A model generated the notes under the pieces. The model was given only the letters and a program-made list of their open reading frames with translations. It was not told where the DNA came from and ran no database searches. From Deltaproteobacteria bacterium (GTDB lineage: Bacteria > Lernaellota > Lernaellaia > JACKCT01): a stretch of 64,000 bases of DNA. Position 1 is the first letter of the stretch, and each line of letters starts with the position of its first letter. This document shows positions 48,373 to 60,300 of the stretch, one piece after another. The position numbers and the translations under genes were made by a program. The stretch is from assembly GCA_027493875.1 (NCBI GenBank), contig JAOSJX010000026.1:148637-212636 (forward strand). Reading direction: 5' to 3'.

Positions 48373-50734
48373 ATGAGATTTTCCGCAATTGGATGGTCAC
48401 TAGGTCTTCTGATTGCCTTTGGCACAAACCAAAGTGCCCTTGCCCAACAGGTGGAAACGGTCAAGCAGTGGACCTTCAACACCGACGGTGACAAGGAAGG
48501 GTGGACCCAGGCAAACTACCTGAAAGACGTGGTCGTCCGGGACGGCGTTCTCCGCGGCACCGTGACCGGGCCCGATCCCTTCATCGTCGTCACCGGCCTG
48601 GATGTCCCCGCACGCCCATGGAACGTGTTTCAGGCCCGGCTCCGCATCGTTCAAGACGAACCGCTCCTTCAGCGGGCCGGCGAACTCTTCTACGCCAACT
48701 CCAACGAAGGACCCTACGGAGGATTCTCCCAGGCCAAGACGGGCAAATGGACCGCCCCCGAAGCCAATACCTTGGAAGTGGTCCGCATCTACCCGTTCTG
48801 GAGCAAAGAGGGACGCATCATCAAGTTGCGGCTCGATTTCCTGCCCCCGCAGAAAGCCAGTACAACAAGGCGGCCGTCGAAGTCGACTGGATCGAAGTCG
48901 CCGACCTGAAACTCGAAAGTCAGCCCGAAATCAAACCGTCCTGGCGTGTCGAAGACGGGCGCAAAGGAAACCTGGGAATCGCCCATGTTCTCCCTCGACG
49001 CCGAGAAAATCGGCAACTGGCTGACCGTCGGCGCCTCGGCAAGTGGTCCCCGATCCGTCGAATTCTCCTGGATGAACGATCAGGGAGCCTTCTACTCGAC
49101 CATCGTTGAACTGAAGAAGAACGCTTCAGGACTGTTCAACGTCGATCTCGCCAACAGCAAGTACTGGAAAGGCGGTGTTCATCAATTCAAACTGCGGGTC
49201 CTGCCCGATTCTGAATCGACGGCCGCCGTGACGTTCCAATCCGTTGCGGTCAATCCCCAGCCCCAGGGTCCCGCCAATATCAGCATCGTGTTCTGCGGGA
49301 TCAGAAGACGCAATCGTCCGCGCCGGATACGAGACCGCGTTCTTCCTCGACCTGGTCAACTGCGGAGGCCAAGACGCTCCCGCCTTGAAGTTCGACAGCC
49401 TCAAACTGCCCGACGGCGTCTCGCTGGCGGCTACGGAAGCTGAGACGACGATTGAACCTCTCAAAATCGGCGAGCGCCGTCGAATGCTGTTCCCTCTCAA
49501 GGCCGCCAAACCGGTCGAGGGATCGATCTCCTTGAACCTGACCGCTCTGGGGGACGCCCAACTCCAGGCCGTTCCCGTCGAAATCCCGATTTCCGTCCTC
49601 CCGTCCTTGAATCTGCCCAAGGCCGACTACGTGCCGGAACCCAAACCGGTGAAGTCCGAATACGAAATCGGCGCCCTCTATTTCCCCGGCTGGTATCACG
49701 GGCATTCCTGGTCCCGAGTCTGGAACCGCTGCCCCGACCGGCGTCCCCTGCTCGGCTGGTACAACGAGTCCAGCCCGGAAGTCATCGACTGGCAGATCAA
49801 ATGGTCGGTCGAAAACGGAATCCAATTCTATCTCGTTGACTGGTACTGGAACAAAGGCAACCGCCATCTCGAACATTGGATCCAGGGATTTCAACAGGCC
49901 AGGTACAAATCGTACCTCAAGTGGGCCATGATGTGGGCAAACCACAACGGCCCGGGAAGCCACAGCCTCGAAGATCAGGCGAACGTGACCAAATACTGGA
50001 TCGACAACTACTTTGGCACGCCCGAGTACTACTCGATCGACGGCCGGCCCGTCGTCATGATCTGGTCTCCCGAGGGTATGGACCGTGACGTCATTGCCAT
50101 CGAAAAGAAGAAGGGCGTCGAACTCACCAAGGGCCAGGGGGTCAAGAGGCTGCTCGACCTGTCTCAGGAAATGGCCAAAAAAGCCGGACTCAAGGGCATC
50201 TATTTCGTGGCCATGAAATGGCCCGAAGCCTCGACCAATGCGGCCGATATTCAGTGGCTGGCCGACGCGGGATTCGAAATGACCTCCATCTACCATTTCA
50301 TGGACGACGGAGGAAAGGCGGTCACCCGCCGCAAGTTCGACTTCGATCTGGTCGTCGATGCGTCCAAACCGTTCTGGCAGCGGCTGAACGAGACGGGGAT
50401 TCTTCCGTTCCTGCCCAACCTCTCAACCGGCTGGGACGACCGTCCCTGGAACGACCATTGCTGGATCGCCGGACGAACCCCGGCCAAATTCGCCGAAATC
50501 TGCCGTCAGTTCAAGCAGTTCTCGAAGGAGTCCGGAATCAAGCGGGCGGTCCTCGCCGGTCAACGAATGGGGCGAAGGTTCCTATGCCGAGCCCTGCCGC
50601 GAGTTCGGATTCGGAATGTACGAAGCCGTTCGCGAGAACCTTTGCGAAAACCAAAATCCGGCTGGCCCCTGAACTACGGTCCCAAAGACGTCGGATTGGG
50701 CCCCTACGACTACACGGAAGGCGCGAAGTACTGA
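48373..50734 (+). CDS. Secreted GH99/WbsX-like glycoside hydrolase with N-terminal beta domains, apparent frameshifts
   Basis: ATG 48373 (MRFSAIGWSLGLLIAFGTNQSALAQ) is a signal peptide. Beta-sandwich regions follow (VKQWTFNTDGDKEGW; VEFSWMNDQGAFYSTIVELKK). The catalytic-like (beta/alpha)8 domain starts EIGALYFPGWYHGHSWSRVW and contains VENGIQFYLVDWYWNKGNRHLEHWI, YYSIDGRPVVMIWSPEGM and the terminal NEWGEGSYAEP motif, which matches the NEWxEG box of WbsX/GH99-like proteins. Frame changes lie near 48,855, 48,960, 49,300, 50,560 and 50,645. It probably acts on mannan- or rhamnan-type glycans; this is inferred from family. Confidence 0.78.
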
Positions 50735-50803
50735 GAGATCGAAACCGGGACGCATGCCAATCGCTTGCACCCGGAGCCGTTCCACTTCAGACGCGTCGTG
50801 TGC

Positions 50804-50822
50804 CACTGGCGTCCCGCCAGTG
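50804..50822. repeat. Interspersed hairpin CACTGGCG / CGCCAGTG
   Basis: A perfect 8-bp stem with loop TCC in the gap between the GH99-like and sialidase genes. It is of the kind found repeatedly between planctomycetal genes; it may also terminate the upstream gene. Confidence 0.6.
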
Positions 50823-50960
50823 TTTAGTGGTTGGCGTATGTTGTCGGGATCGGCTTCTTTCCGGAAGAGTGGTCGATGCCTGGAGGCTGCGTTACCGAAA
50901 ACGGGTCAGGGAGAGGCTTATCGACGCCGATATTGCCAGGGCAGATCCAAGGAGAAAACC

Positions 50961-52069
50961 ATGAAAACGCTGTGCATCGGAATTCTACTGGCGTTAGTAC
51001 CTCTGTACGGCCATGGCCGCCACGCCGCTGGAGCACGTCGACGTCTACACCTCGGGCAACGACGGTTACAAGACCTACCGCATCCCCGCCGTCGAGGCCG
51101 CCCCCGACGGCTCGCTTCTCGCCTTCGCCGAGGCACGCAAGTACGGCGGAAGCGATCCCGGCATGGGCAAGCAGGACATCGACCTCGTGCTCAAGCGGAG
51201 CACGGACAACGGGCGGACATGGTCCCCCATGACGATCATCGAAGATCCCGGCGAACTCTGGTCCGCTGCCAATCCCGCCACCGTGGTCGATTGGCAGAAC
51301 GGGCGAGTGTGGCTTCTTTACCTCCGTTCCAAGCCCGAGCGAAGCACCGCCACGTCGCGGCCCGGTACCGACGACATGCAGACCCTCGCCCGCCACAGCG
51401 ATGACAACGGCCTCACCTGGTCGGACCCGCTCGATCTGACGAAGGTCGCCCGCGACTACAGCGATCCCGCCTGGCAGGCGAGCGTGGTCGGGCCCGGCGG
51501 CGCCGTCCAGACCCGCTCCGGCCGCCTGGTTGCCCCCGTGTGGAAAGTCAAACCCTACGCCGTCCTCGCCATCTTCAGCGACGACCACGGCCAGACCTGG
51601 CAACGCGGCTCGCTCATGCCCGGCAACCAGGGCGGCAACGAAGACCAGATCGTCGAACTGGCCGACGGGCGGTTGCTTCTCGACGTCCGCCAGAACGACG
51701 GCCCCAATCGCCTCCTTGCCACCAGCACCGACGCCGGTCAGACCTGGTCCGAGCCCCGGCCCGGCGTATCGGTGGCGCCCGTCGCCTGCGCCGTCGAGCG
51801 GCTCACGCTCCAATCGGCGGGCGACGATCGCGACCGCATCCTCTGGACCGGCCCCAAAGGCCCGGGCCGCAAGACCCTCGTGGCTCGCCTGAGCTACGAC
51901 GAAGGCCAGACCTTCACCCACGAGCGACTCATCGCCGACGAGCCCGCCGCCTACCCGACCTCACGGTGCTCAAGAACAAAACCGCCGGAGTCCTCTGGGA
52001 GCGGGCCAACTACCGCTTCATCACCTTCACCCCCTGCCCATCGAGTTCCTCGAACCCAAGGGGCCCTGA
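50961..52069 (+). CDS. Exo-alpha-sialidase (GH33), apparent frameshifts
   Basis: ATG 50961 follows GGAG. A signal peptide (MKTLCIGILLALVPLY) leads after a shift near 51,015 into MAATPLEHVDVYTSGNDGYKTYRIPAVEAAPDG. It contains the sialidase YRIP motif and five Asp boxes: STDNGRTW, SDDNGLTW, SDDHGQTW, STDAGQTW and SYDEGQTF. Shifts near 51,955 and 52,035 lead to an ending LPIEFLEPKGP with a stop at 52069. Sialidases release terminal sialic acids from glycoconjugates. Together with the sulfatase maturase and the GH99-like enzyme it points to growth on complex glycans. Confidence 0.9.
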
Positions 52070-52440
52070 CCCGACGCACCGTATCGGTCGCAGAAGACCA
52101 GATTGCCCTCGAACGTCCAGATCGCACGCCCCTGCCCTACGCTGATGAAAGTGGGGACTGGCTCCGTAACATCTCGTGTCCTTGAGGCAGACCGCACGCT
52201 ATCATCTGAAGAACAGAATTGATCCTGTGCCCCGACCCGCAAACGGTCGTGGTAGCTGAATTGGGAAGTGCCGGCTGTTGAGCAAAACCACGGCCTTGGC
52301 GGCGGCCTTCTTTTGAGGGGCTTGGCAAGCGATTGGAGGATTGAGTACTCTTACCGGAAAGCCGTCCCTCGACTCCGAGCGATGACGGGGTAGGTTTACT
52401 TGTCCTCCAGATTCGCCCCGGCAGTCATGGAGCCGCGTCC
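52070..52440. other. Intergenic region, no gene seen
   Basis: 370 bases between the sialidase and the sulfatase-maturase gene. No coding signal, hairpin or promoter is convincing. Confidence 0.4.
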
Positions 52441-53670
52441 ATGAGTCATCAGACATCCCCACGACCGCCGAGCCCCTTTCCCCGCTCTTTCCACGTGGTT
52501 GCCAAGCCCGTCGGATCGCGCTGCAATCTCGATTGCACCTACTGCTATTACCTTCACAAGGACGGCCTGCTACCCGACCGGACCAGCCGGATCGCCGACG
52601 ATCTCCTCGAGGAGTTCATCCGTCAGTACATTGCCGGCCAGGAGATTGACGAAGTTGTCTTCAACTGGCACGGCGGGGAGCCGGCGCTCGTAGGTCTGGA
52701 TTTCTGTCGGCGGGTCGTCGAGTTGCAGCAGAAATACGCCGGAACAATCCGCATCAGGAACGACTTCCAGACCAACGGCGTGCTGCTCGACGAGGCGTGG
52801 TGCGAGTTCTTCCAGCAGCACCACTTCCACCTGGGCCTGAGCATCGACGGACCGAAGCATCTGCACGACCGCTTTCTGTGTGGACAAAGGGGGATCGCCC
52901 ACTTTCGACCAGGTTTACCGGGCAGCGAAATTGCTCCGGCAGTACCAGATCCCTTTTAACCCCTTGGTGGTGGTCAACTCCGTCAATGCCCGGCATCCGG
53001 CCGAGGTGTATCAGTTTCTTACCGAGGACTTGGGTTGCGCGCGAATCCAATGGCTGCCGTGCGCAGAGCCCCAAGGATTTCCGTACCACCGCCCCCGGGC
53101 ATTGGGACACGACGCGGATGCCGATCCAGGGGACTCCGGCAGCTCGCCCCGGCCATCCCGACTCCGTGGTCGCGGACTGGTCGGTCGATCCCGACGATTG
53201 GGGTACGTTCCTCTGCCGGACCTTCGAGTTGTGGCTCAAGACGGGGCTCGGCAAAGTTCTGGTCAACTGGTTCGAGTCCTCCGTGGGCGCGTGGATGAAC
53301 GAGCCCGCACAGATGTGCAACCTGGCCCCCGTCTGTGGGAAGGTCGCTTGTTGCTTTGGGAGAAGGACGGCAGCCTCTACTCGTGCGAACGGCTCGTCTA
53401 CCCCCGAGTACCGCCTGGGCAATCTGCTCGATCCGGGCTGCCAACTTGGCGATGTGGTCTATTCCGACCGCCAGCGCCGATTCGGTTTGAACAAGCGGGA
53501 TTCCCTGACCGACCAGTGCAAGCGCTGCCCGTATCTCTTCGCCTGCCACGGCGAGTGTCCCAAGAACCGCTTCATCAAGTCGCTCGACGGCCAGCCCGCA
53601 CAACTACCTCTGTTCCGGCATGAAGCGTTTCTTCACCTATGCCGATCCGTATCTCCGCCAGATCGCCTAG
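52441..53670 (+). CDS. Anaerobic sulfatase-maturating enzyme (radical SAM, SPASM), apparent frameshifts
   Basis: Starts MSHQTSPRPPSPFPRSFHVVAKPVGSRCNLDCTYCYYLHK, with the CxxxCxxC radical SAM cluster motif. NWHGGEPALVGLDFCRRVV, NDFQTNGVLLDEAWCEFF and HLGLSIDGPKHLHDRF are typical of anSME enzymes. The C-terminal SPASM cysteines are in MNEPAQMCNLAPVCG, LYSCERLVYP and DQCKRCPYLFACHGECPKNRF; the ending is MKRFFTYADPYLRQIA. Frame changes lie near 52,880, 53,090, 53,340, 53,400 and 53,600. The enzyme converts an active-site Cys or Ser of sulfatases to formylglycine. No sulfatase is in the window; planctomycetes usually have many elsewhere. Confidence 0.92.
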
Positions 53671-53840
53671 CGAAGTGCTGCGCCACCGAGCGGCGCAGCC
53701 TTCCGGAACGAGCGTCCAGACGGTGGTACGCTCCTGAGCTTCCTCCGAATTCTTTACCGGGGTAACTTTGCGCAGGTAATCGCGACTGGTAGAATCGTGG
53801 AGCCATGATTCGCTTCCAGCCCTAAGCCGGAACGACTCCC

Positions 53841-54225
53841 ATGCCAGGGCAGTCTCGGAAATCTGGAGAATCCAGCAAAGACCCCCAAACAGGGGTGCTG
53901 CGCTTGCTCCCGTGTGTCGACGGGGCGGGCCCGTTTTGCCGAGAGGCTTGGGCCGGCATCGCCGAAAGGCTCGGACTGTCGGTGCGCCAAGCACAAATCC
54001 TCCGTCACATGTTGGCCGACCAAAGTGATGAAGAGATCGCCGCGGAGCTAGGGCTGTCGCGGGGAGACCATCCATACCCATCTGCAACGCTTGCGTGAGA
54101 GGTTTCACGCACACAGCCGTCTTCAATTGGCGATCCCCGTCTTTAGTGCGTGCCTTGTCTGGCATCTTGAGTCACCTCCCCGACAGACTGTCCCCTGCGC
54201 AGGCGACTTGAATCTTTCTGAGTGA
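53841..54225 (+). CDS. Small LuxR-type helix-turn-helix regulator, one apparent frameshift
   Basis: MPGQSRKSGESSKDPQTG, then a HTH: WAGIAERLGLSVRQAQILRHMLADQSDEEIAAELGLSRETIHTHLQRLRERFHAHSRLQLA. The frame change lies in a run of four G near 54,060; one G fewer gives SRETIHTHLQ. The stop is then at 54225. Sequence and spacing match the LuxR/GerE DNA-binding domain, without a receiver or ligand domain. It lies about 155 bases upstream of the giant RHS gene and could regulate it; that is positional inference only. Confidence 0.7.
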
Positions 54226-54381
54226 CGCGATACGATCAACGCCCATACCTAGGCGGTATCGAAGATCGGAAGGCAGTTCCACCTCTCTGCCCAAGCCCTC
54301 TACCCTCCCGATCAGGCCGACGCGTGTTGCGACGTCTAAGAGTCCGGCTGTTCTCCATCTCGGAACCTGGGAGGGGAGGTC

Positions 54382-57300
54382 ATGCGGAGTCACCAAGCAA
54401 TCATGCGGAAAACGGGGTTTCTGGCACGCCTTGGGCTTGGGCCGCCGTCAGACGTGCGGCACGTGCGCCTGAGCCGGACGGCACCGAGGCCGGCCCATGT
54501 CTTTCGAGCCCTTGGAGGAAAGGGCGTTGCTCTCCTATGCGTCTGGGACGGCGACGGGGGAGACAACCATTGGTCGAACCCCGCGAACTGGCTGGCCGGC
54601 GCGGTGCCCGGCGCCGACGATGATCTGATTTTCCCGGCGTCGCCGCTCACCCAGACCGAGAACGACCTCGCCGCCGGGACGTCCTTTCGCACAATCTGGT
54701 TTCTGTCGGACGATTACTCGATCGCGGGCAACAGCCTGGGGGGTCACCAACCGGATCATCGTCGGCCCCGGTGCGAGCGAGGCGACGATTGCGGCAGGAG
54801 TGGCCTTGGACGGAGCGGTTCGGGTCACCGTTCTCGGCGGCACGTTGTTGCTCTCGGGGGTCGTCTCCGGCAGCGGCAGCCTTACCGAGAACGGTAGCGG
54901 CGTCTTGATCCTGGGGGCCGGCGCTACCTACACGGGAAACACCACAATCCAGGGGTGCGCGACGCTCGAACTGGGCTGCGACGATGCCCTGCCCGCCGGT
55001 CCGAATGCCGGCGCGGTCAAAGTCAACGGCACACTGGACCTTGCCGACCACAGCGCCACGGCAAGCGGTCTGTCGGGCCGCGGGATCGTCACCTCCGGGG
55101 TCGCGGGGCCGGTCACGTTGACCGTGGATACCACCCAATCGAGTACCTTTTCCGGCGTGATTGAAGACGGTTCCGGAACCACGGGCTTGACCACGATCGG
55201 TACAGGCACGTTGACCCTCGCGGGCGAAAACACCTTCAGCGGCGTCGTCACGGTCGGCGAGGGGAGCACGCTCCGGCTCGGCAGTCCCGACGCCCTGCCC
55301 GGCGACCCCGAGGTCAACGGTACGCTGGACCTCGCCGGCATTAGCGCCACCCCTCGACGGCCTGTGGGGCAGCGGGACGATCGTCCAGCGTCTCCGGAGC
55401 CGTCACCCTCACCATCGCACGACCAACTACTCGGAGACCTTCTCGGGAGTGATCCAGAACGGCTCCGGGACGATGGCCGTCACGATCACAGGCTCGGGCG
55501 CGCAAACCCTGACCGGCACGAACACCTACAGCGGCGGCACCACGATCAGTTCCGGTACGCTGCTGGTCGGCCAAGACACTTCCAGCGGCACGCTCGGCTC
55601 GGGCGCGGTCGTGAACAACGCCTCGCTGGTCTTCTACCGCTACGACACCTGGACCTTCGCCAACGCGATCTCGGGAAGCGGCACCGTGGACCAGACCGAG
55701 GGGACCGTGATCTTGACGGGCAGCAATACCTACACGGGCACGACGAGCATCGGCGGTGGGACGCTGCAGGTCGGATCGGGGGCACTTCAGGCACGCTCGG
55801 ATCGGGCGACGTCGACAGCGGTTACGGCTCCGGCCAACTCGTGTTCGATCGCAGCGATAGTCTCACGGTGGCCAACGACATCTCCGGCGACCTGAGCCTG
55901 GCACAGCAGGGCTCGGGCACGTTGACCCTCTCGGGCGCCCAACACGCTACACCCAGGGTACCACGATCGACTCCGGAGGCACGTTGCGCGTCGGCAGCAG
56001 CGATCCCGACGTCCTCCCCCGACAGCGGCACGTTCACCGTCAACGGCACGCTCGACCTGAACGGCTACAGCCCCTCGATCGGCGCCTTGGCCGGCAGCGG
56101 CACCGTGACTTCGGGCGTGAGCGGTACGGCCGCGGCTCACGGTCGACCACGCCTACTCCGATAGCAGTTCCTTCTCCGGCGCGATTCAGGACGGCTCGGG
56201 GACGGTTTCCGTCACCAAGGCGGGCACGGCTACCCTGACGCTCACCGGCACGAATACCTACAGCGGCGGCACGACGATCAGCGGGGGGATGCTGCGCGTG
56301 GGCGACTACACGTCGACCGGCACGATCGGTTCCGGCGCGGTGGTGAACAATGCCTACCTGACGTTCTGCCGCTCCGGATCGCCCACGTTCAGCAACGCTA
56401 TTTCCGGTACCGGCACCGTCGAGCAGGCGTCTGGCACGGTGACCTTGACCGGTGCAAACACGTACTCGGGCGGCACGAAGATCATCATCGGCGCCACCTT
56501 GTGCGTGGCAGGAACCGGCGGGACGCTCGGAACCGGTTCGGTGACCTGCCCCCCACGAGGACCCGTTCGAGCCGGCCCGGACAACTCGTCTTCGACCGCA
56601 CCGCCAGCGCCACGGTCGGCAACGCCATTTCGGGGTTCCTGAGCGTGGTCCAGGACGGGACGGCGGCGATCACATTCACCGGCAGCAACACTTACACGGA
56701 GGGCACGACGGTCGGCGCCCGGCAGCACGCTTCGCTTGGGCAACGGGGGCACAACCGGCACGCTCGGCTCGGGAAGCGTCCTGGTCAACAATGGCGGAGT
56801 GCTCGCCTTCGATCGAAGCGACGGCCTCAGCGTCGGCAATGCGATCAGCGGCGACGGAGAACTCAGCCAAGAGGGCGCCGGCACGGTGACCCTGACCGGC
56901 TCGGTCGATGTGGGGGGCGCTTCCATCAGCGACGGCTCGACCCTCCACATCGAAGGCGACGTGACCCTCGAGGATCCCCTGGACAACGAAGGCACCCTCC
57001 TCGTCACCGGCGACGGCCGGTTCACCCACGCGGGCACGTGCGTTTCCGGAAACGCCGCGGCCCTCTCGTTTGGCGAGATCTGCTTGACCTCGACCGGGCT
57101 GGGGACCGAGACCACCACGTTCGACTTCCGAAATCTCCACCGACGGCGAGACTTACTACCAGATCGCCGAGGGGGGCGAGGACGACTCCCAGGTCACGCT
57201 CTCCGCCTTGCTCGCCAACACCAACTACTACCTCAGAGGCCGAGTCGTTCACCAGGACGGAAGCCAGGAAGTCTACGACGGCGGGATGGTCACGACCGGC

Positions 57301-60300
57301 GACGGGCCCGGTCCGGAGAAAGCCGACACCTCGGGATGGTATCGCATTGTCTCGATCGTCAGCGATGTCGGCACCGACGTTTTGACTCCGAATGCCGGTT
57401 CCACGGCCTACGTCGAGTCGCGCACCCTCCCCCAGGCCACCCAGCAGGCGCTCCTGCCCAGAGACCCCCCAGGTCCATGTGATCGGCCTGCCCGGCACCC
57501 CCAGGGTTCCGACGAGATCTTTGTGTTCGACCATTCGTGGTACTTTGCCGAGTCCCCGAGGCAGCCGTCCTTCAGGCCGTGGTGGGCCTGGTCTACGACC
57601 AGTCCGTGCCCACCATGGTCAATGGGGCAATCAAGGTTTGGCATATCATCCACGAGGTTTGTCCCCAGGACATCTATGAAGATTTCTGGACCTTCGACGC
57701 AGGTCGCTATCCCGTCGGCGGCTACAGCGACTCTTGGTATAGCGACGCCTACACCATCATCCCGTTCGGGCCCATCGTGCCCGACCCTCCCTGCGAAGAC
57801 CCTGATTGCTGCCCCAACAACGGCGGCCCCGGCAGCGGCGATAGTGGTGCGGGCGGTGATTGCGGCTCGCCGGGTCACTCCGGCGCGGCCTGGTCGGCCG
57901 TGTCGGCCATCGGCACCGCTCGGCGGCACCTATGTGCGGTTCGAGCACGGCCGGGCTGGCCTACTCCAGCCGGGAGACCTCGATCGACAGCGGCTTCGGC
58001 CCCGGTTGGAGCGACGCCGACGAACTCCCCTATCTCATGGGCGGCTCGCTGAACATGGTGGTCCGCTTCGGCACCGAGCAGACCGCCTGGTTCGACGCCC
58101 AGGAGGGCGACACCTATACGCCCTCCTACGGTTCCATGGACACGCTGGTCCACGACGCGCAAAACGACCTCTTCATCCTCACCCGCTCCGACGGCACGCG
58201 CTTCGAGTTCTTCGACTACGACCAGACCTCCCATCCCCAAGGCGGCCTCTACCGCTGGGTCGAGCCCGGCGGAAAAACCGTCGAGGTGACCGCCTGGACG
58301 GAATCCGGCGTCGACGGCCGCATCGCCGAAGTGGTCGACAAAACGACTCCCGCCGGCCAGGCGCACCAGAAACGGACCTTCACCTATTGGGACAGTCTGA
58401 GCGCCGAGGGACGCGCCCGGACATGTCAATACCGTCACCCTTTCGGAGTACAACGGAGCCGCCTGGACCAACGTTCGCCAGGTGACCTACGACTACTACC
58501 TCGACGGGGCCTCCTACGGCCTGCCGGGCGACCTGAAGACCGTCGTCACCCAGGAGTGGGACGCCGCAACCGAGGATTGGGTCGGCGACGACACCGACTA
58601 TTTCCGCTACCACACCGAGGACGACCTGGAGACGGGGGCCGTGGAGCACGGCCTCAAGCGGGTCCTCCTGCCCAACGCCTACGCCGGCTTCGTGGCCGTC
58701 TACGGCGACCCGGACGATCCCGAGAACGAAGACGCGGGCGACGGCCAGTCCGACCCGATCGCCAATTACACCTGCTTCTACTACGAGTACAACGCCGACC
58801 GGCGCGTCGCCGAACGGATCGTGTTCGGCAAGTCGAACGAAACCGACTACACCGTCTCGCTCAGCACCGCCAGCCGCACCGCCAACACCTGGGACCGCAA
58901 GACCGTCGAGACCCGGCTGGACGGGAGCACCGAGACGGTCTACGCCAACTTCCGAGGCCAGCCGATCCTCACCGACCTCTACGATCCGGCCTCCGAGACC
59001 CCACGCTCAGCTACACCCGCTACGACACCGACGGGCGCGTCGTGCTGGCCGCCGAACCCTCGGCCTTCGTGCTCTACGGCGGCGAGTATTACGACGAAGA
59101 CCTGCCCGACCTGGTCGACTACGCCGGGGGCAACTCGCCCTACCTGAGCGACGCGGCGGGCCTGTTCCAACTCACCACCTACTACGCCTCGACTTCCGAG
59201 GGGATCGACGAAGACACGGCCGGCGGCGTCGAGGACTACGCGTACCAGCGGGCCGTGGCCCACGGCGAGACGGCCGCCCGGCTCACGCCCGGCTCCCAGG
59301 GCGGCCCGATCCTGCTGGCGACCTACACGTACTACGCCCGCACGGTCGGCGACGTGACGATCTACCCCGTGGCCGCCCAAACCGTCTACGCTGCCACCGA
59401 CGGCAGCGGGGCGATCACGACCGAGTACGCCTACACCTGGCACTCGGGCACGTTCCAGATTCAGGAAGAGACGACCACCCTGCCCGCCGTGTCGGCCGGC
59501 CAGAACGGCTCCGGGCACCATCGCTACGGTAAAGCAGTGGTTCGACGACCAGGGCAATCTCGCCTGGATCATGAACGAACTGGGCCGCGCCAGCTACTAC
59601 CAGTACGATTCGCTCACCGGCCGGCTCGAGAAGACCATCGACGACATCGACGACGCCACGGCCGACGGTCTCTCGCTGACCATCCCGGCCGGCTGGACCC
59701 TGCCGGCCTCGGGCGGCGCGAACCTCGCCACCGAGTACGAATTTGACGCCTTCGGCCGTATCACTCAAGTCCTCGGCCCGGCCCACACCGCCGATATCAG
59801 CGGCACGCCCACCAGCGTGCGCACGGCCGCATGGACCTTCTACAACGACGCGACCCACGAAATCCGTTCTGCCCAAGGCTACGCCCTGGCGGCCGGCCCC
59901 TATACCGAGACGATCGTCGGCCCGGTCTCCGTCACCAAGACCGACCGCGACGGGCGAACGACCGAGCAAATCCAAGCCGCGTATGCGGGCGATTTGAACG
60001 ACTTGGCCGCGGCCACGCTTCTCCAGTCCGACTATACCGCCTGGACCACCTACCAGTACAGCAAGACCCGCCTGGTCTCCACCCGGACGTACGACGATAT
60101 TCCCTCCTCCGGCTCCGGCACGGAAGGAACCAACTACGAGCAAACCACCTACGGCTACGAGACCTTTGACGCTCGGCAAGATGGGCCGGCAGAACCGCAT
60201 CCTCGCGCTCGATGGCTACGATCACCCGGGTGGTCTACGACGCCCGCGGCAACGTCGTCTCGACCTGGCTGGGCACCGACGACACCGACGCTACCGACGC

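Noticed and set aside
54800..57120. Periodic GC-rich DNA that could suggest a CRISPR or satellite
   Set aside because: The periodicity is that of coding autotransporter-strand repeats with variable codons.
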